DNA of 64,000 bases from an uncultured Muribaculaceae bacterium (GCA_910579035.1 CAJTSR010000004.1:1-64000); one strand, 5' to 3'; counted from the first letter of the stretch, positions 17,338-27,401 are shown. Numbers and translations: made by a program. Notes: generated by a model not told the origin, from the letters alone.

Positions 17338-17697
17338 ATGACATCCAATAAGGAACTCCAGCAACTCATAATAGAAGGAATACAGGAACGTAAAGGCCAC
17401 GCGATAACCATAGTGGATATGAGCCACATAGAATCTGCGGCAGCACAAAAATTCATCATAGCGCAGGGAAACTCGACCACACAGGTAGGCTCCATCGCCG
17501 AATGCGTCGAAGACTATGTTCGCGAAAACGGCGGCGGAAAGCCCTACAACGAAGCAGGAATGGCAAATGCCGAGTGGGTGGTAATCGACTACGGCGACAT
17601 ATGGGTTCACATATTCCTGCCAGAAACCCGACAGCACTACAACCTCGAAGAACTGTGGAGCGACGCCAAGATAAGCGAGATTCCCGATCTTGATTAA
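17338..17697 (+). CDS. rsfS: Ribosome silencing factor RsfS
   Basis: RsfS (Iojap family) binds ribosomal protein L14 on the 50S subunit and blocks subunit joining when nutrients are low. The 119-residue protein has family features: KGHAITIVDMSHIESAAAQKFIIAQGNSTTQV, then EWVVIDYGDIWVHIFLPETRQHYNLEELW near the C terminus. The length is normal. It precedes ftsH by 77 nt on the same strand, a gene pairing often seen in this phylum. Confidence 0.95.
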   Translation: MTSNKELQQLIIEGIQERKGHAITIVDMSHIESAAAQKFIIAQGNSTTQVGSIAECVEDYVRENGGGKPYNEAGMANAEWVVIDYGDIWVHIFLPETRQHYNLEELWSDAKISEIPDLD

Positions 17698-17774
17698 GAG
17701 TGTGCTTGAATTAAATCCGCACAGACGCCGACATAACGTTATAAAATTTCTTTCCTCTTTTTTCATAAAGCATT

Positions 17775-19808
17775 ATGCCCTTACCCCCTCTAAATAATCC
17801 CAACGGCCAGAAAAAAGGGCCGTTCAAATTCAGCCTATGGTGGATGTACGCCATAGTGCTGCTTTTCATCGCCGGAATACTCTACTTCGACACCAACACA
17901 GTGACCAAGGAAGTGAGCTACAGCGAATTTGAAAGATACGTGGAGCAAGACCACGGTATAAAAAAGATAGTAGTGCTCACCGACAAGCGCGAAGTGGAAG
18001 GCTTCCTTACCGACAGCCTCGCCCGCGTCATATTCAAAGGACACAACATAGCCGACGGACAGAATGTGGTGGCGAAAGTGAAATCCAACATATCGTCGGC
18101 CGACAAGCTCTCTGAGAAAATCGACCAGTGGCGCAGCACAGGAGCCTTCACCGGCACCGTTGACTACGAGAAAAGCAGCCCCTACAGCAGCTTCCTGTGG
18201 TCGATACTGCCGTTCGCTCTGTTTATCGGCGTATGGTTCTATATGATGCGCAAAATGTCGGGCGGCGCCGGCGGTGCCGGCGGCGGTGGCGGCATATTCA
18301 GCGTGGGCAAGTCAAAAGCGATGCTTTTCGACAAGAACAACGCCGAGAAAGTCACGTTCCGCGATGTTGCCGGCCTTAGCGAAGCCAAGACCGAAATCGA
18401 AGAAATCGTCGAATTTCTCAAAAATCCCAAACGATACACCAACCTTGGCGGCAAAATTCCCAAGGGCGCCCTCCTCGTAGGCCCTCCCGGAACAGGTAAG
18501 ACACTGCTTGCCAAGGCAGTGGCAGGCGAGGCCGACGTGCCTTTCTTCTCTATGTCTGGCAGCGACTTTGTGGAAATGTTCGTCGGCGTAGGCGCATCCC
18601 GCGTCCGCGACCTCTTCCGTCAGGCTAAGGAAAAAGCGCCCTGCATAGTGTTTATCGACGAAATCGACGCCGTAGGCCGTGCCCGTGGCAAAAACGCCAA
18701 CATGGGCGGCAACGACGAACGCGAAAACACCCTGAACCAGCTGCTCACCGAGATGGACGGTTTCGGAAGCAACAGCGGTGTCATAATACTCGCCGCCACC
18801 AACCGTGCAGACATTCTCGACAAAGCGCTTATGCGTGCAGGACGATTCGACCGACAGATTTACGTCGACCTGCCCGACCTGCCCGACCGTGTGGAAATAT
18901 TCAAAGTACACCTGCGCAAGGTAAAGACAGCTCCGGGACTTGACATCGACATGCTCGCCCGCCAGACACCGGGCTTCTCCGGCGCCGATATCGCCAATGT
19001 GTGCAACGAGGCCGCGCTCATCGCCGCTCGCCACAACAAGGAGTCGGTCGACAAAGACGACTTCAATGCCGCTGTCGACCGCATAATCGGCGGACTTGAA
19101 AAACGCTCCAAGATACTCACCGACGAAGAGAAACGCTCCATAGCCGTCCACGAAGCAGGCCATGCTACAGTGTCATGGCATCTGCGCTACGGCAACCCGC
19201 TGGTGAAGGTAACCATCGTGCCGCGCGGCAAGGCCCTCGGCGCCGCATGGTACCTGCCCGAAGAAAGGCAGATAGTGCCCTCGCAGGTATTGCTCGACGA
19301 CATATGCTCGCTACTCGGCGGACGCGCCGCTGAAGAAATATTCCTCGGCCATATCTCAACAGGAGCCGCCAACGACCTCGAACGCGTCACCAAGCAAGCA
19401 TACGCAATGGTGGTATACTACGGCATGAGCGAACGCCTGCCCAACCTCAGCTACTACGACTCGACTGGACAGAACAGCATGTTCACCAACCCCTACAGCG
19501 ACGAGCGCGCCACTATCATCGACCAGGAAGTGAGCCGTATCATAGCCGAGCAGTACGAACGCGCCAAGAGCATACTGCGCGAACATTCCGAAGGCCACAA
19601 CAGCCTTGCCGAAACACTGATAAGCCGCGAAGTAATATTCACCGACGACGTGGAACGCATATTCGGACCTCGCCAATGGACCTCGCGCACAGACGAATTG
19701 TTCGGACAAAAGGACAACAGCCCCGTGCCTCCGCCCATCGACGACGTGGAGGCTACCGAGGTCAAATCCTCCGACAAAGAAGAGAAACAAAACACCGAAG
19801 AAAAATAA
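17775..19808 (+). CDS. ftsH: ATP-dependent zinc metalloprotease FtsH
   Basis: Membrane-bound AAA+ protease for quality control of membrane and some soluble proteins. The 677-residue protein has TM1 (about 20-38), a periplasmic FtsH_ext domain, TM2 (about 140-157) and a Gly-rich linker (GGAGGAGGGGG). The AAA domain has Walker A GPPGTGKT (236-243), Walker B ([12 protein letters not shown]) and the second region of homology ([10 protein letters not shown]). The M41 protease motif HEAGH starts at H459. The acidic C-terminal tail ([19 protein letters not shown]) is typical. The DPP III gene follows after 2 nt. Confidence 0.97.
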   Translation: MPLPPLNNPNGQKKGPFKFSLWWMYAIVLLFIAGILYFDTNTVTKEVSYSEFERYVEQDHGIKKIVVLTDKREVEGFLTDSLARVIFKGHNIADGQNVVAKVKSNISSADKLSEKIDQWRSTGAFTGTVDYEKSSPYSSFLWSILPFALFIGVWFYMMRKMSGGAGGAGGGGGIFSVGKSKAMLFDKNNAEKVTFRDVAGLSEAKTEIEEIVEFLKNPKRYTNLGGKIPKGALLVGPPGTGKTLLAKAVAGEADVPFFSMSGSDFVEMFVGVGASRVRDLFRQAKEKAPCIVFIDEIDAVGRARGKNANMGGNDERENTLNQLLTEMDGFGSNSGVIILAATNRADILDKALMRAGRFDRQIYVDLPDLPDRVEIFKVHLRKVKTAPGLDIDMLARQTPGFSGADIANVCNEAALIAARHNKESVDKDDFNAAVDRIIGGLEKRSKILTDEEKRSIAVHEAGHATVSWHLRYGNPLVKVTIVPRGKALGAAWYLPEERQIVPSQVLLDDICSLLGGRAAEEIFLGHISTGAANDLERVTKQAYAMVVYYGMSERLPNLSYYDSTGQNSMFTNPYSDERATIIDQEVSRIIAEQYERAKSILREHSEGHNSLAETLISREVIFTDDVERIFGPRQWTSRTDELFGQKDNSPVPPPIDDVEATEVKSSDKEEKQNTEEK

Positions 19809-19810
19809 AC

Positions 19811-21829
19811 ATGAAAAAAATCATTATCGCAACAGCTATGGCATCTATGCTTATGGCACCGTCGTGTACCGGCAAAGGCGAGGCAACGGCCGAACCGCAG
19901 GCCTTCGACTACAATGTCGACCGATTCGCCGATATCCAAGTGCTCCGCTACAAAGTGCCGGAGTTCGACAGCCTGTCGCTCAACCAGAAAATACTGGTGT
20001 ACTACCTGACGGAGGCAGCTCTGTGGGGTCGCGACATTCTCTGGGATCAGAACAACCGCCACAACCTTGATATGCGCCAGCTTCTGGAAGCCGTATACAC
20101 AAACTACGACGGCGACAAAGAAAGCGCCGACTTCAAGGCTTTCGACACATATATGAAGCAGGTGTGGTTCGGCAACGGCATACACCATCACTACTCTACC
20201 GATAAATTCACACCCGCTTTCAGCCGCAGCTTCCTCGAAGAGCGCATCGCAGCCCTGCCCGCCAACGCTGCCCCGGCCAACGCAGCAGAGCTCGTCGACG
20301 TGATATTCAACCCGGCGCTCGAAGCCAAGCGCGTGAATCAGGCCGCAGGTCAGGACCTCGTAGCCACCTCGGCAAACAATATGTACGCCCCCGGCGTGAC
20401 TCAGGAAGAGGTTGAAGCCTACTTCGCCTCAATCCGCAAGCCCAACGACAGCACGCCTATCTCGTACGGCCTCAACACACGCATCGACCGCGGCCCCGAC
20501 GGCAAAATCCGCGAAACCACCTACAAAATCGGCGGCCTCTACAGCAAGGCCATCGAGAAAATAGTGGAAAACCTCGACAGCGCGTCGCACTATGCCGAAA
20601 ACGATGCACAGCGCCAGATTATCAACTCGCTAATCGACTATTACCGCACAGGCGACCTTGCCACATTCGATAAATACTCCATCGAGTGGGCCGAAGACAC
20701 CCTCTCGCAGGTTGACTTCATAAACGGCTTTATCGAAACCTACGGCGACCCCCTGGGTATGACCGGAACATGGGAATCAATCGTCAACTTCAAGAACATA
20801 CCCGCCAGCAAGCGCACCGAAACCCTCAGCGCCGACGCACAGTGGTTTGAAGACAACTCTCCTGTCGACAAGCAGTTCAAGAAAGAAAAAGTGAAAGGTG
20901 TTTCGGCAAAGGTTATCACAGCCGCAATACTCGCCGGCGACGCATACCCCGCAACACCCATCGGCATCAACCTGCCTAACGCCAACTGGATACGCGCAGC
21001 CCACGGCTCCAAGTCGGTAACCATAGAGAACATCACCCAGGCATACGACGAGGCAAGCCACGGCAACGGCTTCAACGAAGAATTTGTAATCGACGAACCT
21101 ACCCGCGAACTTCTCAACAAATACCTCTTCGTAACCGACAACCTCCACACCGACCTCCACGAGTGCCTCGGCCACGGCTCAGGACGCCTGATGCCCGGCA
21201 AGGAAGACGCCCTCAAGGAGCACGGTTCCGCTATCGAGGAAGCACGCGCCGACCTCTTCGCGCTCTACTACCTCGCAGACCCCAAAATGCTCGAAATAGG
21301 GCTGCTCGACAATCCCGACGCATACAAGGCCGAATACTACAAATATATCCTCAACGGCATGCTCACCCAGCTGCAACGCATCGAGCCGGGCAAGGAAGTT
21401 GAAGAAGCCCATATGCGCAACCGCAAGCTCATCGCCGAATGGGCATACGAGCACGGTAAGGACAACAACGTTATCGAACTCGTGAACCGCGACGGCAAGA
21501 CATTCATCAAAATCAACGACTACGAAGCCCTCCGCGGACTCTTCGGCGAACTCTTGGCCGAAATACAGCGCATACGCTCCACAGGCGACTACGAAGCCGG
21601 ACGCGCAATGATTGAGAAATATGCCGTTAAAATCGACCCCGCGCTCCACAAAGAAGTGCTCGACCGATATGCGACCCTCGACATCGCCCCATACAAAGGT
21701 TTTGTCAACCCCGTGTACACACCTGTTCGCGACAACGAAGGCCGAATCACCGACATAAAAGTTGATTACACCGAAGGATACGCCGACCAGATGCTGCGCT
21801 ACGGCCGCGACTACCACGCGTTGAAGTAA
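19811..21829 (+). CDS. Dipeptidyl peptidase III (family M49), lipoprotein
   Basis: Zinc exopeptidase that removes dipeptides from the N terminus of oligopeptides. The start at 19811 is chosen over an in-frame upstream codon inside ftsH because it begins a lipoprotein signal (MKKIIIATAMASML, lipobox APSC, Cys19). The 672-residue protein has the M49 zinc motif as HECLGH (H450-H455) followed by GSG, and the third zinc ligand region EEARADLFALYYL. A Cys inside the motif, as in the Bacteroides thetaiotaomicron enzyme, makes activity sensitive to thiol reagents. It is tightly linked to ftsH, suggesting joint handling of peptides from protein turnover. Confidence 0.93.
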   Translation: MKKIIIATAMASMLMAPSCTGKGEATAEPQAFDYNVDRFADIQVLRYKVPEFDSLSLNQKILVYYLTEAALWGRDILWDQNNRHNLDMRQLLEAVYTNYDGDKESADFKAFDTYMKQVWFGNGIHHHYSTDKFTPAFSRSFLEERIAALPANAAPANAAELVDVIFNPALEAKRVNQAAGQDLVATSANNMYAPGVTQEEVEAYFASIRKPNDSTPISYGLNTRIDRGPDGKIRETTYKIGGLYSKAIEKIVENLDSASHYAENDAQRQIINSLIDYYRTGDLATFDKYSIEWAEDTLSQVDFINGFIETYGDPLGMTGTWESIVNFKNIPASKRTETLSADAQWFEDNSPVDKQFKKEKVKGVSAKVITAAILAGDAYPATPIGINLPNANWIRAAHGSKSVTIENITQAYDEASHGNGFNEEFVIDEPTRELLNKYLFVTDNLHTDLHECLGHGSGRLMPGKEDALKEHGSAIEEARADLFALYYLADPKMLEIGLLDNPDAYKAEYYKYILNGMLTQLQRIEPGKEVEEAHMRNRKLIAEWAYEHGKDNNVIELVNRDGKTFIKINDYEALRGLFGELLAEIQRIRSTGDYEAGRAMIEKYAVKIDPALHKEVLDRYATLDIAPYKGFVNPVYTPVRDNEGRITDIKVDYTEGYADQMLRYGRDYHALK

Positions 21830-21849
21830 TCCTGATCGCCCTATCATAC

Positions 21850-21894
21850 GAATATAAAGAGTGCAGACCGAATCGGTTTGCACTCTTTATATTC
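21850..21894 (+). terminator. Terminator after the DPP III gene
   Basis: Very long hairpin: a 21-bp stem from 21850 to 21894 with one G-T pair and a 3-base loop, followed by TTTTAT. Confidence 0.85.
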
Positions 21895-22016
21895 TTTTAT
21901 ACATATCAGCGAGGGAATTAACGTTCCAAAGGCGTTTATCTATAAACGAATAAAGATAGAAGGAATTTGGCATCCCTCGTCCTTCTCTCCGAGTAGTGAT
22001 ACTGGGAAGAAGGCTC

Positions 22017-22169
22017 TCATAAATAAATAGTTGAAACGTGACCAGAGTCGGCTTTAACAGTCGGCTCTGTGTTATCTATCGGCAAGCGACATATGGAACA
22101 ACGCACCGAACGCTCCCATATCACCGCAAGCTGATGATAGTCCGACTCATCACATTTTCTAATAACCAT
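22017..22169 (-). pseudogene. Truncated GNAT acetyltransferase remnant
   Basis: A 50-codon minus-strand frame starts MVIRKCDESDYHQLAVIWER and continues SVR. This closely resembles the N terminus of GNAT N-acetyltransferases (IRxCxxxDYxxLxxIWExSVRATH). After SVR the expected ATHxFL segment is missing and the frame runs through unrelated residues to a TGA at 22017, so the catalytic core with the acetyl-CoA loop is absent. I read it as a gene that lost most of its length by deletion. Its promoter element survives at 22174-22181. A short expressed peptide cannot be excluded. The flanking sequence (21895-22016) shows no recognisable rest of the gene. Confidence 0.55.
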
Positions 22170-22173
22170 TTTG

Positions 22174-22181
22174 CAAAGTTA
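22174..22181 (-). promoter_or_regulatory. Promoter -7 element of the GNAT remnant
   Basis: Minus-strand TAACTTTG matches TAnnTTTG and ends 4 nt before the remnant's ATG, so the transcript would be leaderless or nearly so. Confidence 0.45.
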
Positions 22182-22205
22182 GCTATTTGCATTCTTCCTG
22201 CACTT

Positions 22206-22236
22206 TTTGTCCCGACATATTTTTTGCGTAACTTTA
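22206..22236 (+). promoter_or_regulatory. GH43 gene promoter
   Basis: TTTG (22206-22209), 19 bases, then TAACTTTA (22229-22236): close to the Bacteroides consensus TTTG-N19-21-TAnnTTTG. The leader to the ATG at 22267 is about 25 nt. Confidence 0.6.
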
Positions 22237-22266
22237 CACACGCAAATAACCAATATTTACATCACC

Positions 22267-23295
22267 ATGAAGGCAATCATACTAACTGTAATCACAGCTT
22301 TTTCTTTAGCCGTACCGGCGTCATACGCTGTGGAACCCTGCTCCGGGCAGGGCTGCTGCTCCGTGAAAAACAACCCTGTGCTACCCGGCTTCCATGCCGA
22401 CCCCGAAGTGCTGTACGCCGAGCAAACCGGCAAATACTACATCTATTCCACCACCGACGGCACACCAGGCTGGGGCGGATACTACTTCCACGTATTCTCA
22501 TCTCCCGACTTGAAGAGCTGGACAGACGAAGGAATAATGCTCGACCTTAAAAGCGACCAAGTGCCTTGGGCCACCGGCAACGCGTGGGCTCCCGCCATTA
22601 TAGAGCGCAAGGAAGCCGACGGATACAAATATTATTTCTACTACAGCGGCCACTCCAAGGAAGCCGATACCAAACAGATAGGCGTGGCAGTTGCCGACAA
22701 TCCAGCAGGCCCCTTCCGCGACCTCGGACACCCCATCGTCACCAAATCGCCGGCAGGACACGGGCAGCAAATCGATGTCGATGTTTTCGCCGACCCCGTA
22801 TCAGGCAAACATTACCTATACTGGGGCAACGGATATATGGCCGTGGCCGAACTGAACGACGACCTGCTGTCTATCAAAGAAGAAACAGTAAAAGTGATAA
22901 CCCCTGAAGGCGGGACACTCGAAACATATGCCTTCCGCGAGGCTCCCTACGTGTTCTTCCGCAACGGAACATACTATTTCCTATGGTCTGTCGACGATAC
23001 CGGCTCGCCCAACTACCACGTGGCCTACGGCACCTCCGACTCTCCTACCGGTCCCATCAAGGTAGCCGACCCGTGCACAATTCTGATACAAGACCCTTCC
23101 AAGCAGATATACGGTCCCGCGCACAACTCCGTGCTGAACATTCCCGGAACAGACCAATGGCGCATAGTATACCACCGTATCAACAAAGACCATATCGACC
23201 CGTCCAAATCACCAGGCATACACCGCGAAGTATGCATCGATAAAATGGAATTCAACCCCGACGGCTCAATCAAGCCGGTAACCCCCACTCTCTAA
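22267..23295 (+). CDS. Glycoside hydrolase family 43, secreted
   Basis: A 342-residue secreted enzyme with a five-bladed beta-propeller fold, predicted to act on arabinose- or xylose-containing (or related) plant polysaccharide side chains. The start at 22267 begins a signal peptide (MKAIILTVITAFSLAVPASYA); an upstream in-frame ATG at 22207 lies inside the promoter. The catalytic base Asp is in LPGFHADPEV, and the acid Glu is probably in AFREAPYVFF. A Cys-rich patch (CSGQGCC) follows the signal. No SusC/SusD pair or sensor is adjacent, so this is not part of a visible polysaccharide utilisation locus. The exact substrate cannot be told. Confidence 0.88.
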   Translation: MKAIILTVITAFSLAVPASYAVEPCSGQGCCSVKNNPVLPGFHADPEVLYAEQTGKYYIYSTTDGTPGWGGYYFHVFSSPDLKSWTDEGIMLDLKSDQVPWATGNAWAPAIIERKEADGYKYYFYYSGHSKEADTKQIGVAVADNPAGPFRDLGHPIVTKSPAGHGQQIDVDVFADPVSGKHYLYWGNGYMAVAELNDDLLSIKEETVKVITPEGGTLETYAFREAPYVFFRNGTYYFLWSVDDTGSPNYHVAYGTSDSPTGPIKVADPCTILIQDPSKQIYGPAHNSVLNIPGTDQWRIVYHRINKDHIDPSKSPGIHREVCIDKMEFNPDGSIKPVTPTL

Positions 23296-23304
23296 TCCCC
23301 CAAA

Positions 23305-23350
23305 CCACAAAAAAATCCTTGCCGCTGGTGCTGCAAGGATTTTTTTGTGG
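23305..23350. terminator. Bidirectional terminator GH43 / pepO
   Basis: A perfect 18-bp stem (23305-23322 with 23333-23350) with seven A on one arm and seven T on the other, between convergent genes. Confidence 0.92.
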
Positions 23351-23363
23351 AGGTAGGTATCGC

Positions 23364-25385
23364 TTACCAGATTATCACGCGTTCTTCCTCGGGAAGGAAC
23401 ATCGGGTCGCTTTCCTTGATGTCGAATGCGGTATAGAAGGGAGCAATGTTGCGGAGGGTGGCATTCACGCGCCAGCGGCCAAGCGAATGGGGGTCGTTTG
23501 TGGTGCGCGAGAGTATCTCGGCGTCACGGATATTGGCAGCCCATACATTGGCATATGCCAGATAGAAACGCTGGTCGGGAGTAAAGCCTTCGATTACTTC
23601 GCCTTCCTTATCTCCGAGAGAGTTGAGGTATGCTGTGTGCGCAACGCGCAGACCACCCTGGTCGGCAATATTCTCGCCGAGGGTAAGACGGCCGTTTGCA
23701 CGGGTGCCGGGAGCAACCTCAATGCTGTCGAACTGAGCCACGAGCTTGTCGGCAAGGGCGTTGAAAGCCTTTGCGTCACCGTCGGTCCACCAGTTGGAGA
23801 AGTTGCCGTCCTTATCGAACTGGCGACCCTGGTCGTCGAATCCGTGAGTCATTTCGTGGCCTATCACCACGCCTATGGCGCCATAGTTTACGGCATCGTC
23901 GGCTTCAGGATCGAAGAAAGGAGCCTGCAGAATGCCGGCGGGGAAGCATATCTCGTTCGTTGTCGGATTGTAGTATGCGTTGACTGTCTGGGGCGACATA
24001 TGCCAGCGGTCACGGTCGACGGGCTTGCCGTAGTCCGAGTTATTATAGTCGTTATTGAAGAGTATGGCATTCTGTATATTCTTCCAGTACGACAGCGAGG
24101 GATCGACAGTAAGCCCCGAATAATCGCGCCACTTGTCGGGATAACCGATTTTCACGGTAAACGCATCGAGTTTTTCCTTGGCGCGGGCCTTGGTGGTATC
24201 GCTCATCCATGTGAGCTTGTCGATATGCTGTCCGAGAGCCTTCTGCAAGTTGCCTACCAGGGTAAGCATCTTCTCCTTGGAGCTTGCAGGGAAATATTTT
24301 TCCACGTAAAGCTGTCCGAGAGCTTCGCCGAGTATTCCGTTGGGAACGGAAAGAGCACGCTTCCATCTGGGCTGCTGTTCCTCCACGCCAGATATTGCCT
24401 GCTGGAGGGCAAAGGAGGCATTAATGAAATCGTCGCTCAGATAAGAAGCTGCCGAACCGAGATATGAAGCGGTCATATAGTCGCGAAGCACTTGTTCGGG
24501 CTGCGAGGCAAGTTCTTTTGCTACCACGGCATAGTATGCGGGCTGCTCCACTATGATTTTGTCAACATCGAGATCCTGAAGCTCGAAATAACGCTTGAGG
24601 CTGACATTGGGGTATTTCTTGTCAAGCTCGGCAACAGTGGTCGGATTATACTGAGCTTCGATATTGCGAAGCTCGGTACGTGTCATCTGGTTTTTGGCAA
24701 GTTCTGTTTCGATTGCCATCACATTGTCGGTAAGACGCTTGGCGTCTGCCTCGCTATATCCGGCAAGAGTTGCAAGTGTGGTAAGATACGTGCGGTATGC
24801 CTGACGCACGCTTTCGGCACGCTCGGTATTGTCGGTGTAGTAATCGCGGTCGCCAAGACCGAGGCCGCCCTGAGCCCAGTACATCGTATTGACATTCGAG
24901 TCTTTAAGGTCGGCCATTACCCCGGTGCCGAAGAACACGTCGAGTCCGGGCAAGGTGGCCATCATCTCGATAACCTTTTCGCGTGGAGCGTTTGCTATAA
25001 GCTGAAGGTCGGCCTCAAGAGGCTTGATGCCCTCGGCGTTAAGGCGCACGCTGTCCATACCCATCGCGAACAAATCGCCTATTTTCTGAGCATTCGAACC
25101 GGGCTCGGCTTCAGCGTTTTCAAGACCCATTACAAGTTCGCGAACCTGCGAACGATTGTTTTCGGCCAACTGGTCGAAAGTTCCGAAACGCGAATACTCT
25201 GCCTTGAGCGGATTGGCTTTCATCCAGCCTCCGCAGGCATAGTCATAGAAATCGGCTCCCGGCTGGACTGTTGTATCAAGATTGGCCGCGTCGATTCCCT
25301 TGGGCGCGGTTTTCTGGCTGCAAGCCCCTGCGAGGGCTCCTGCAGCAAGCAGCGCGCTGATAAGGATGTGGTTTTTATTTAACAT
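23364..25385 (-). CDS. pepO: M13 family zinc endopeptidase (PepO/neprilysin-like), lipoprotein
   Basis: Endopeptidase that cleaves peptides on the amino side of hydrophobic residues. The 673-residue protein has a lipoprotein signal (lipobox LAGAC, about Cys22), so it is exported and membrane-anchored. The zinc motif is HEMTH (H510-H514) in VVIGHEMTHGFDDQG, with the third ligand in ENIADQGG. The substrate-binding NAYYNPTTNEICFPAGIL segment and the C-terminal VIIW end (CxxW in many relatives) are present. It lies 10 nt after the ABC-F gene, so both are probably co-transcribed. Confidence 0.94.
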   Translation of the reverse strand: MLNKNHILISALLAAGALAGACSQKTAPKGIDAANLDTTVQPGADFYDYACGGWMKANPLKAEYSRFGTFDQLAENNRSQVRELVMGLENAEAEPGSNAQKIGDLFAMGMDSVRLNAEGIKPLEADLQLIANAPREKVIEMMATLPGLDVFFGTGVMADLKDSNVNTMYWAQGGLGLGDRDYYTDNTERAESVRQAYRTYLTTLATLAGYSEADAKRLTDNVMAIETELAKNQMTRTELRNIEAQYNPTTVAELDKKYPNVSLKRYFELQDLDVDKIIVEQPAYYAVVAKELASQPEQVLRDYMTASYLGSAASYLSDDFINASFALQQAISGVEEQQPRWKRALSVPNGILGEALGQLYVEKYFPASSKEKMLTLVGNLQKALGQHIDKLTWMSDTTKARAKEKLDAFTVKIGYPDKWRDYSGLTVDPSLSYWKNIQNAILFNNDYNNSDYGKPVDRDRWHMSPQTVNAYYNPTTNEICFPAGILQAPFFDPEADDAVNYGAIGVVIGHEMTHGFDDQGRQFDKDGNFSNWWTDGDAKAFNALADKLVAQFDSIEVAPGTRANGRLTLGENIADQGGLRVAHTAYLNSLGDKEGEVIEGFTPDQRFYLAYANVWAANIRDAEILSRTTNDPHSLGRWRVNATLRNIAPFYTAFDIKESDPMFLPEEERVIIW

Positions 25386-25395
25386 ATCAATCTGA

Positions 25396-27357
25396 TTATG
25401 ATTGTGAATATTGTTCTTTTAATTGGTCGAGCTCCATCTGCGCCATTTCCCATACGCTCATGGCATTTTCAAGCTCTTTGATAGCTGCAGCGTGTTCGTC
25501 GTAAATGGCCTCGCCCGAAGATATGCGCGCCTCGATGGCGTTTATTGCCTCCTCGCGCGCTCCCACTGCGGCCTCGGCCTCTTCCACCCTCTTTGTGGCC
25601 TTTCGGAGAGTTTTCTCGCGCTCGCGCTGCTCGGCGTAGCTGAGCTTGCGCTCCGTGCGTGAATCGGGTGCCGGGGTCGGCTGTGCTTTCGAGGGCGCGC
25701 TCTTGGCCTCCGCGGCAGGCGACTTCGACAGCTCCAGCTCGGCAAGCGACGCCATACGTTTTTTCTCAAGAAACTCATATATGCCGCCAAGGCATTCCTT
25801 CACCTCGCCGCCACCGAACTCATATACTTTTTCGACAAGCCCGTCGAGGAATTCACGGTCGTGGCTCACTACGATTACCGTGCCGTCGAAATCGGCTATG
25901 GCCTGCTTGAGTATATCCTTGGTCCTCATGTCGAGATGGTTGGTAGGCTCGTCAAGAATCAGGAGGTTGACAGGCTCAAGCAGCAGTTTTATCATGGCAA
26001 GACGTGTTTTCTCGCCACCAGAAAGCACTTTCACTTTCTTGTCGGAAGCTTCTCCGCCAAACATAAACGCCCCGAGAATATCGCGAATCTTAGTTCGTAT
26101 ATCGCCCACGGCCACCCTGTCGATAGTATCGAACACCGTATATTCGCCATCAAGCATCTGGGCCTGGTTCTGGGCAAAATACCCTATTTTCACATTATGA
26201 CCGAGGCGCAGGCTGCCCGTAAACGGTATCTCGCCCATGATGCACTTCACCAAAGTAGACTTGCCCTGGCCGTTTTTGCCCACAAATGCCACCTTTTCGC
26301 CTCGCTTGAGGGTGAAAGTGGCGCCGTCAAATACCTGATGGTCGCCATAAGCCTTGCCCACGCCTTCCACTATAAGAGGAAAGTCGCCCGAGCGCGGAGC
26401 CGGCGGAAAACGCAGGTTTATCCGGGAGTTGTCGATTTCGTCAACCTCTATGCGCTCGATTTTGGCCAGCTGCTTGATACGGCTCTGAACCTGCACCGAC
26501 TTGGTGGCCTTGTAGCGGAAGCGCTCTATAAACTCCTCGGTGTCGGCAATCTGTTTCTGCTGGTTTCGGTAGGCACGCATCTGCTGCTCTATGCGCTCAT
26601 CTCGCAATACAACGAATTTGCTGTAATTCACGGCATAGTCGTAGATTTTGCCAAGATTGATTTCAATGGTGCGCGACGTGACATTATCAAGGAAGGCGCG
26701 GTCGTGGCTCACAAGCACCACCGCTTTGGCCTTGCTCACAAGGAAACCCTCAAGCCACTGTATTGACTCGATATCAAGGTGGTTGGTAGGTTCGTCAAGC
26801 AAAAGCACGTCGGGACGCCTGAGCAAAAGCTTGGCAAGCTCTATGCGCATACGCCAACCGCCGCTGAACTCCGCCGTGGGTCGTCCGAAGTCGGAACGCT
26901 CGAATCCGAGGCCTATAAGAGTTTTTTCCATCTCGGCCTCATAATTCTCCGTTCCTTCCATTGCGAGCATATCGGTAAGCGACGATATTCGCTCTATAAG
27001 TTTCTGATATTCCGCAGATTCATAATCGGTACGTTCCGAAGCCTCCTCCGACAGCGCATCAAGGTCGCGATGCATCTGCCGTACGTGCGAAAACACCTTG
27101 CGCACCTCTTCGGCCACCGTGAGAGTGTCTTCAAGCACCATCTGCTGAGGCAGATAGCCTACGGTTACACCGTCGGGAACCACAACGTTGCCGCCAGTAG
27201 GCTTTTGCAGCCCTGCTATGATCTTGAGCATGGTGCTTTTACCAGCACCGTTCTTGCCCACAAGGGCTATCTTGTCCTTGGGGTTTATTACGTAGTTTAT
27301 ATTATCGAAAAGCAGCTGCGAGCTGAATTCTACTGAAAGGTTATTGACTGAAATCAT
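25396..27357 (-). CDS. ABC-F family ATPase (ribosome-associated)
   Basis: A soluble twin-ATPase ABC protein with no membrane segments. ABC-F proteins bind the ribosomal E site and affect translation or antibiotic resistance. The 653-residue protein has two cassettes: Walker A GKNGAGKST and GKNGQGKST, signatures FSGGW and LSGGE, and Walker B LLLDEPTNHLD and LLILDEPTNHLD. The linker between them is the arm region (YRNQQKQIADTEEFIERFRYKATKS read in part). The C terminus is a coiled coil (about 545-650). It is closest in layout to Uup/YdiF-type housekeeping members; no sign points to a resistance role. Confidence 0.92.
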   Translation of the reverse strand: MISVNNLSVEFSSQLLFDNINYVINPKDKIALVGKNGAGKSTMLKIIAGLQKPTGGNVVVPDGVTVGYLPQQMVLEDTLTVAEEVRKVFSHVRQMHRDLDALSEEASERTDYESAEYQKLIERISSLTDMLAMEGTENYEAEMEKTLIGLGFERSDFGRPTAEFSGGWRMRIELAKLLLRRPDVLLLDEPTNHLDIESIQWLEGFLVSKAKAVVLVSHDRAFLDNVTSRTIEINLGKIYDYAVNYSKFVVLRDERIEQQMRAYRNQQKQIADTEEFIERFRYKATKSVQVQSRIKQLAKIERIEVDEIDNSRINLRFPPAPRSGDFPLIVEGVGKAYGDHQVFDGATFTLKRGEKVAFVGKNGQGKSTLVKCIMGEIPFTGSLRLGHNVKIGYFAQNQAQMLDGEYTVFDTIDRVAVGDIRTKIRDILGAFMFGGEASDKKVKVLSGGEKTRLAMIKLLLEPVNLLILDEPTNHLDMRTKDILKQAIADFDGTVIVVSHDREFLDGLVEKVYEFGGGEVKECLGGIYEFLEKKRMASLAELELSKSPAAEAKSAPSKAQPTPAPDSRTERKLSYAEQREREKTLRKATKRVEEAEAAVGAREEAINAIEARISSGEAIYDEHAAAIKELENAMSVWEMAQMELDQLKEQYSQS

Positions 27358-27380
27358 CGTTAAGTATTGCTACCAAACCG

Positions 27381-27388
27381 CAAATTTA
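27381..27388 (-). promoter_or_regulatory. ABC-F gene promoter -7 element
   Basis: Minus-strand TAAATTTG matches TAnnTTTG, 23 nt before the ATG. It separates the ABC-F/pepO unit from the preceding large operon. Confidence 0.5.
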
Positions 27389-27401
27389 CGAAAAAAATGC
27401 G

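Noticed and set aside
22038..22550. 170-codon plus-strand frame over the GH43 start
   Set aside because: It overlaps the GH43 signal peptide out of frame and crosses its promoter; the protein shows no domain.
22267..23295. Polysaccharide utilisation locus around GH43 or GH31
   Set aside because: No SusC/SusD pair, hybrid two-component sensor or sigma/anti-sigma pair is near either gene.
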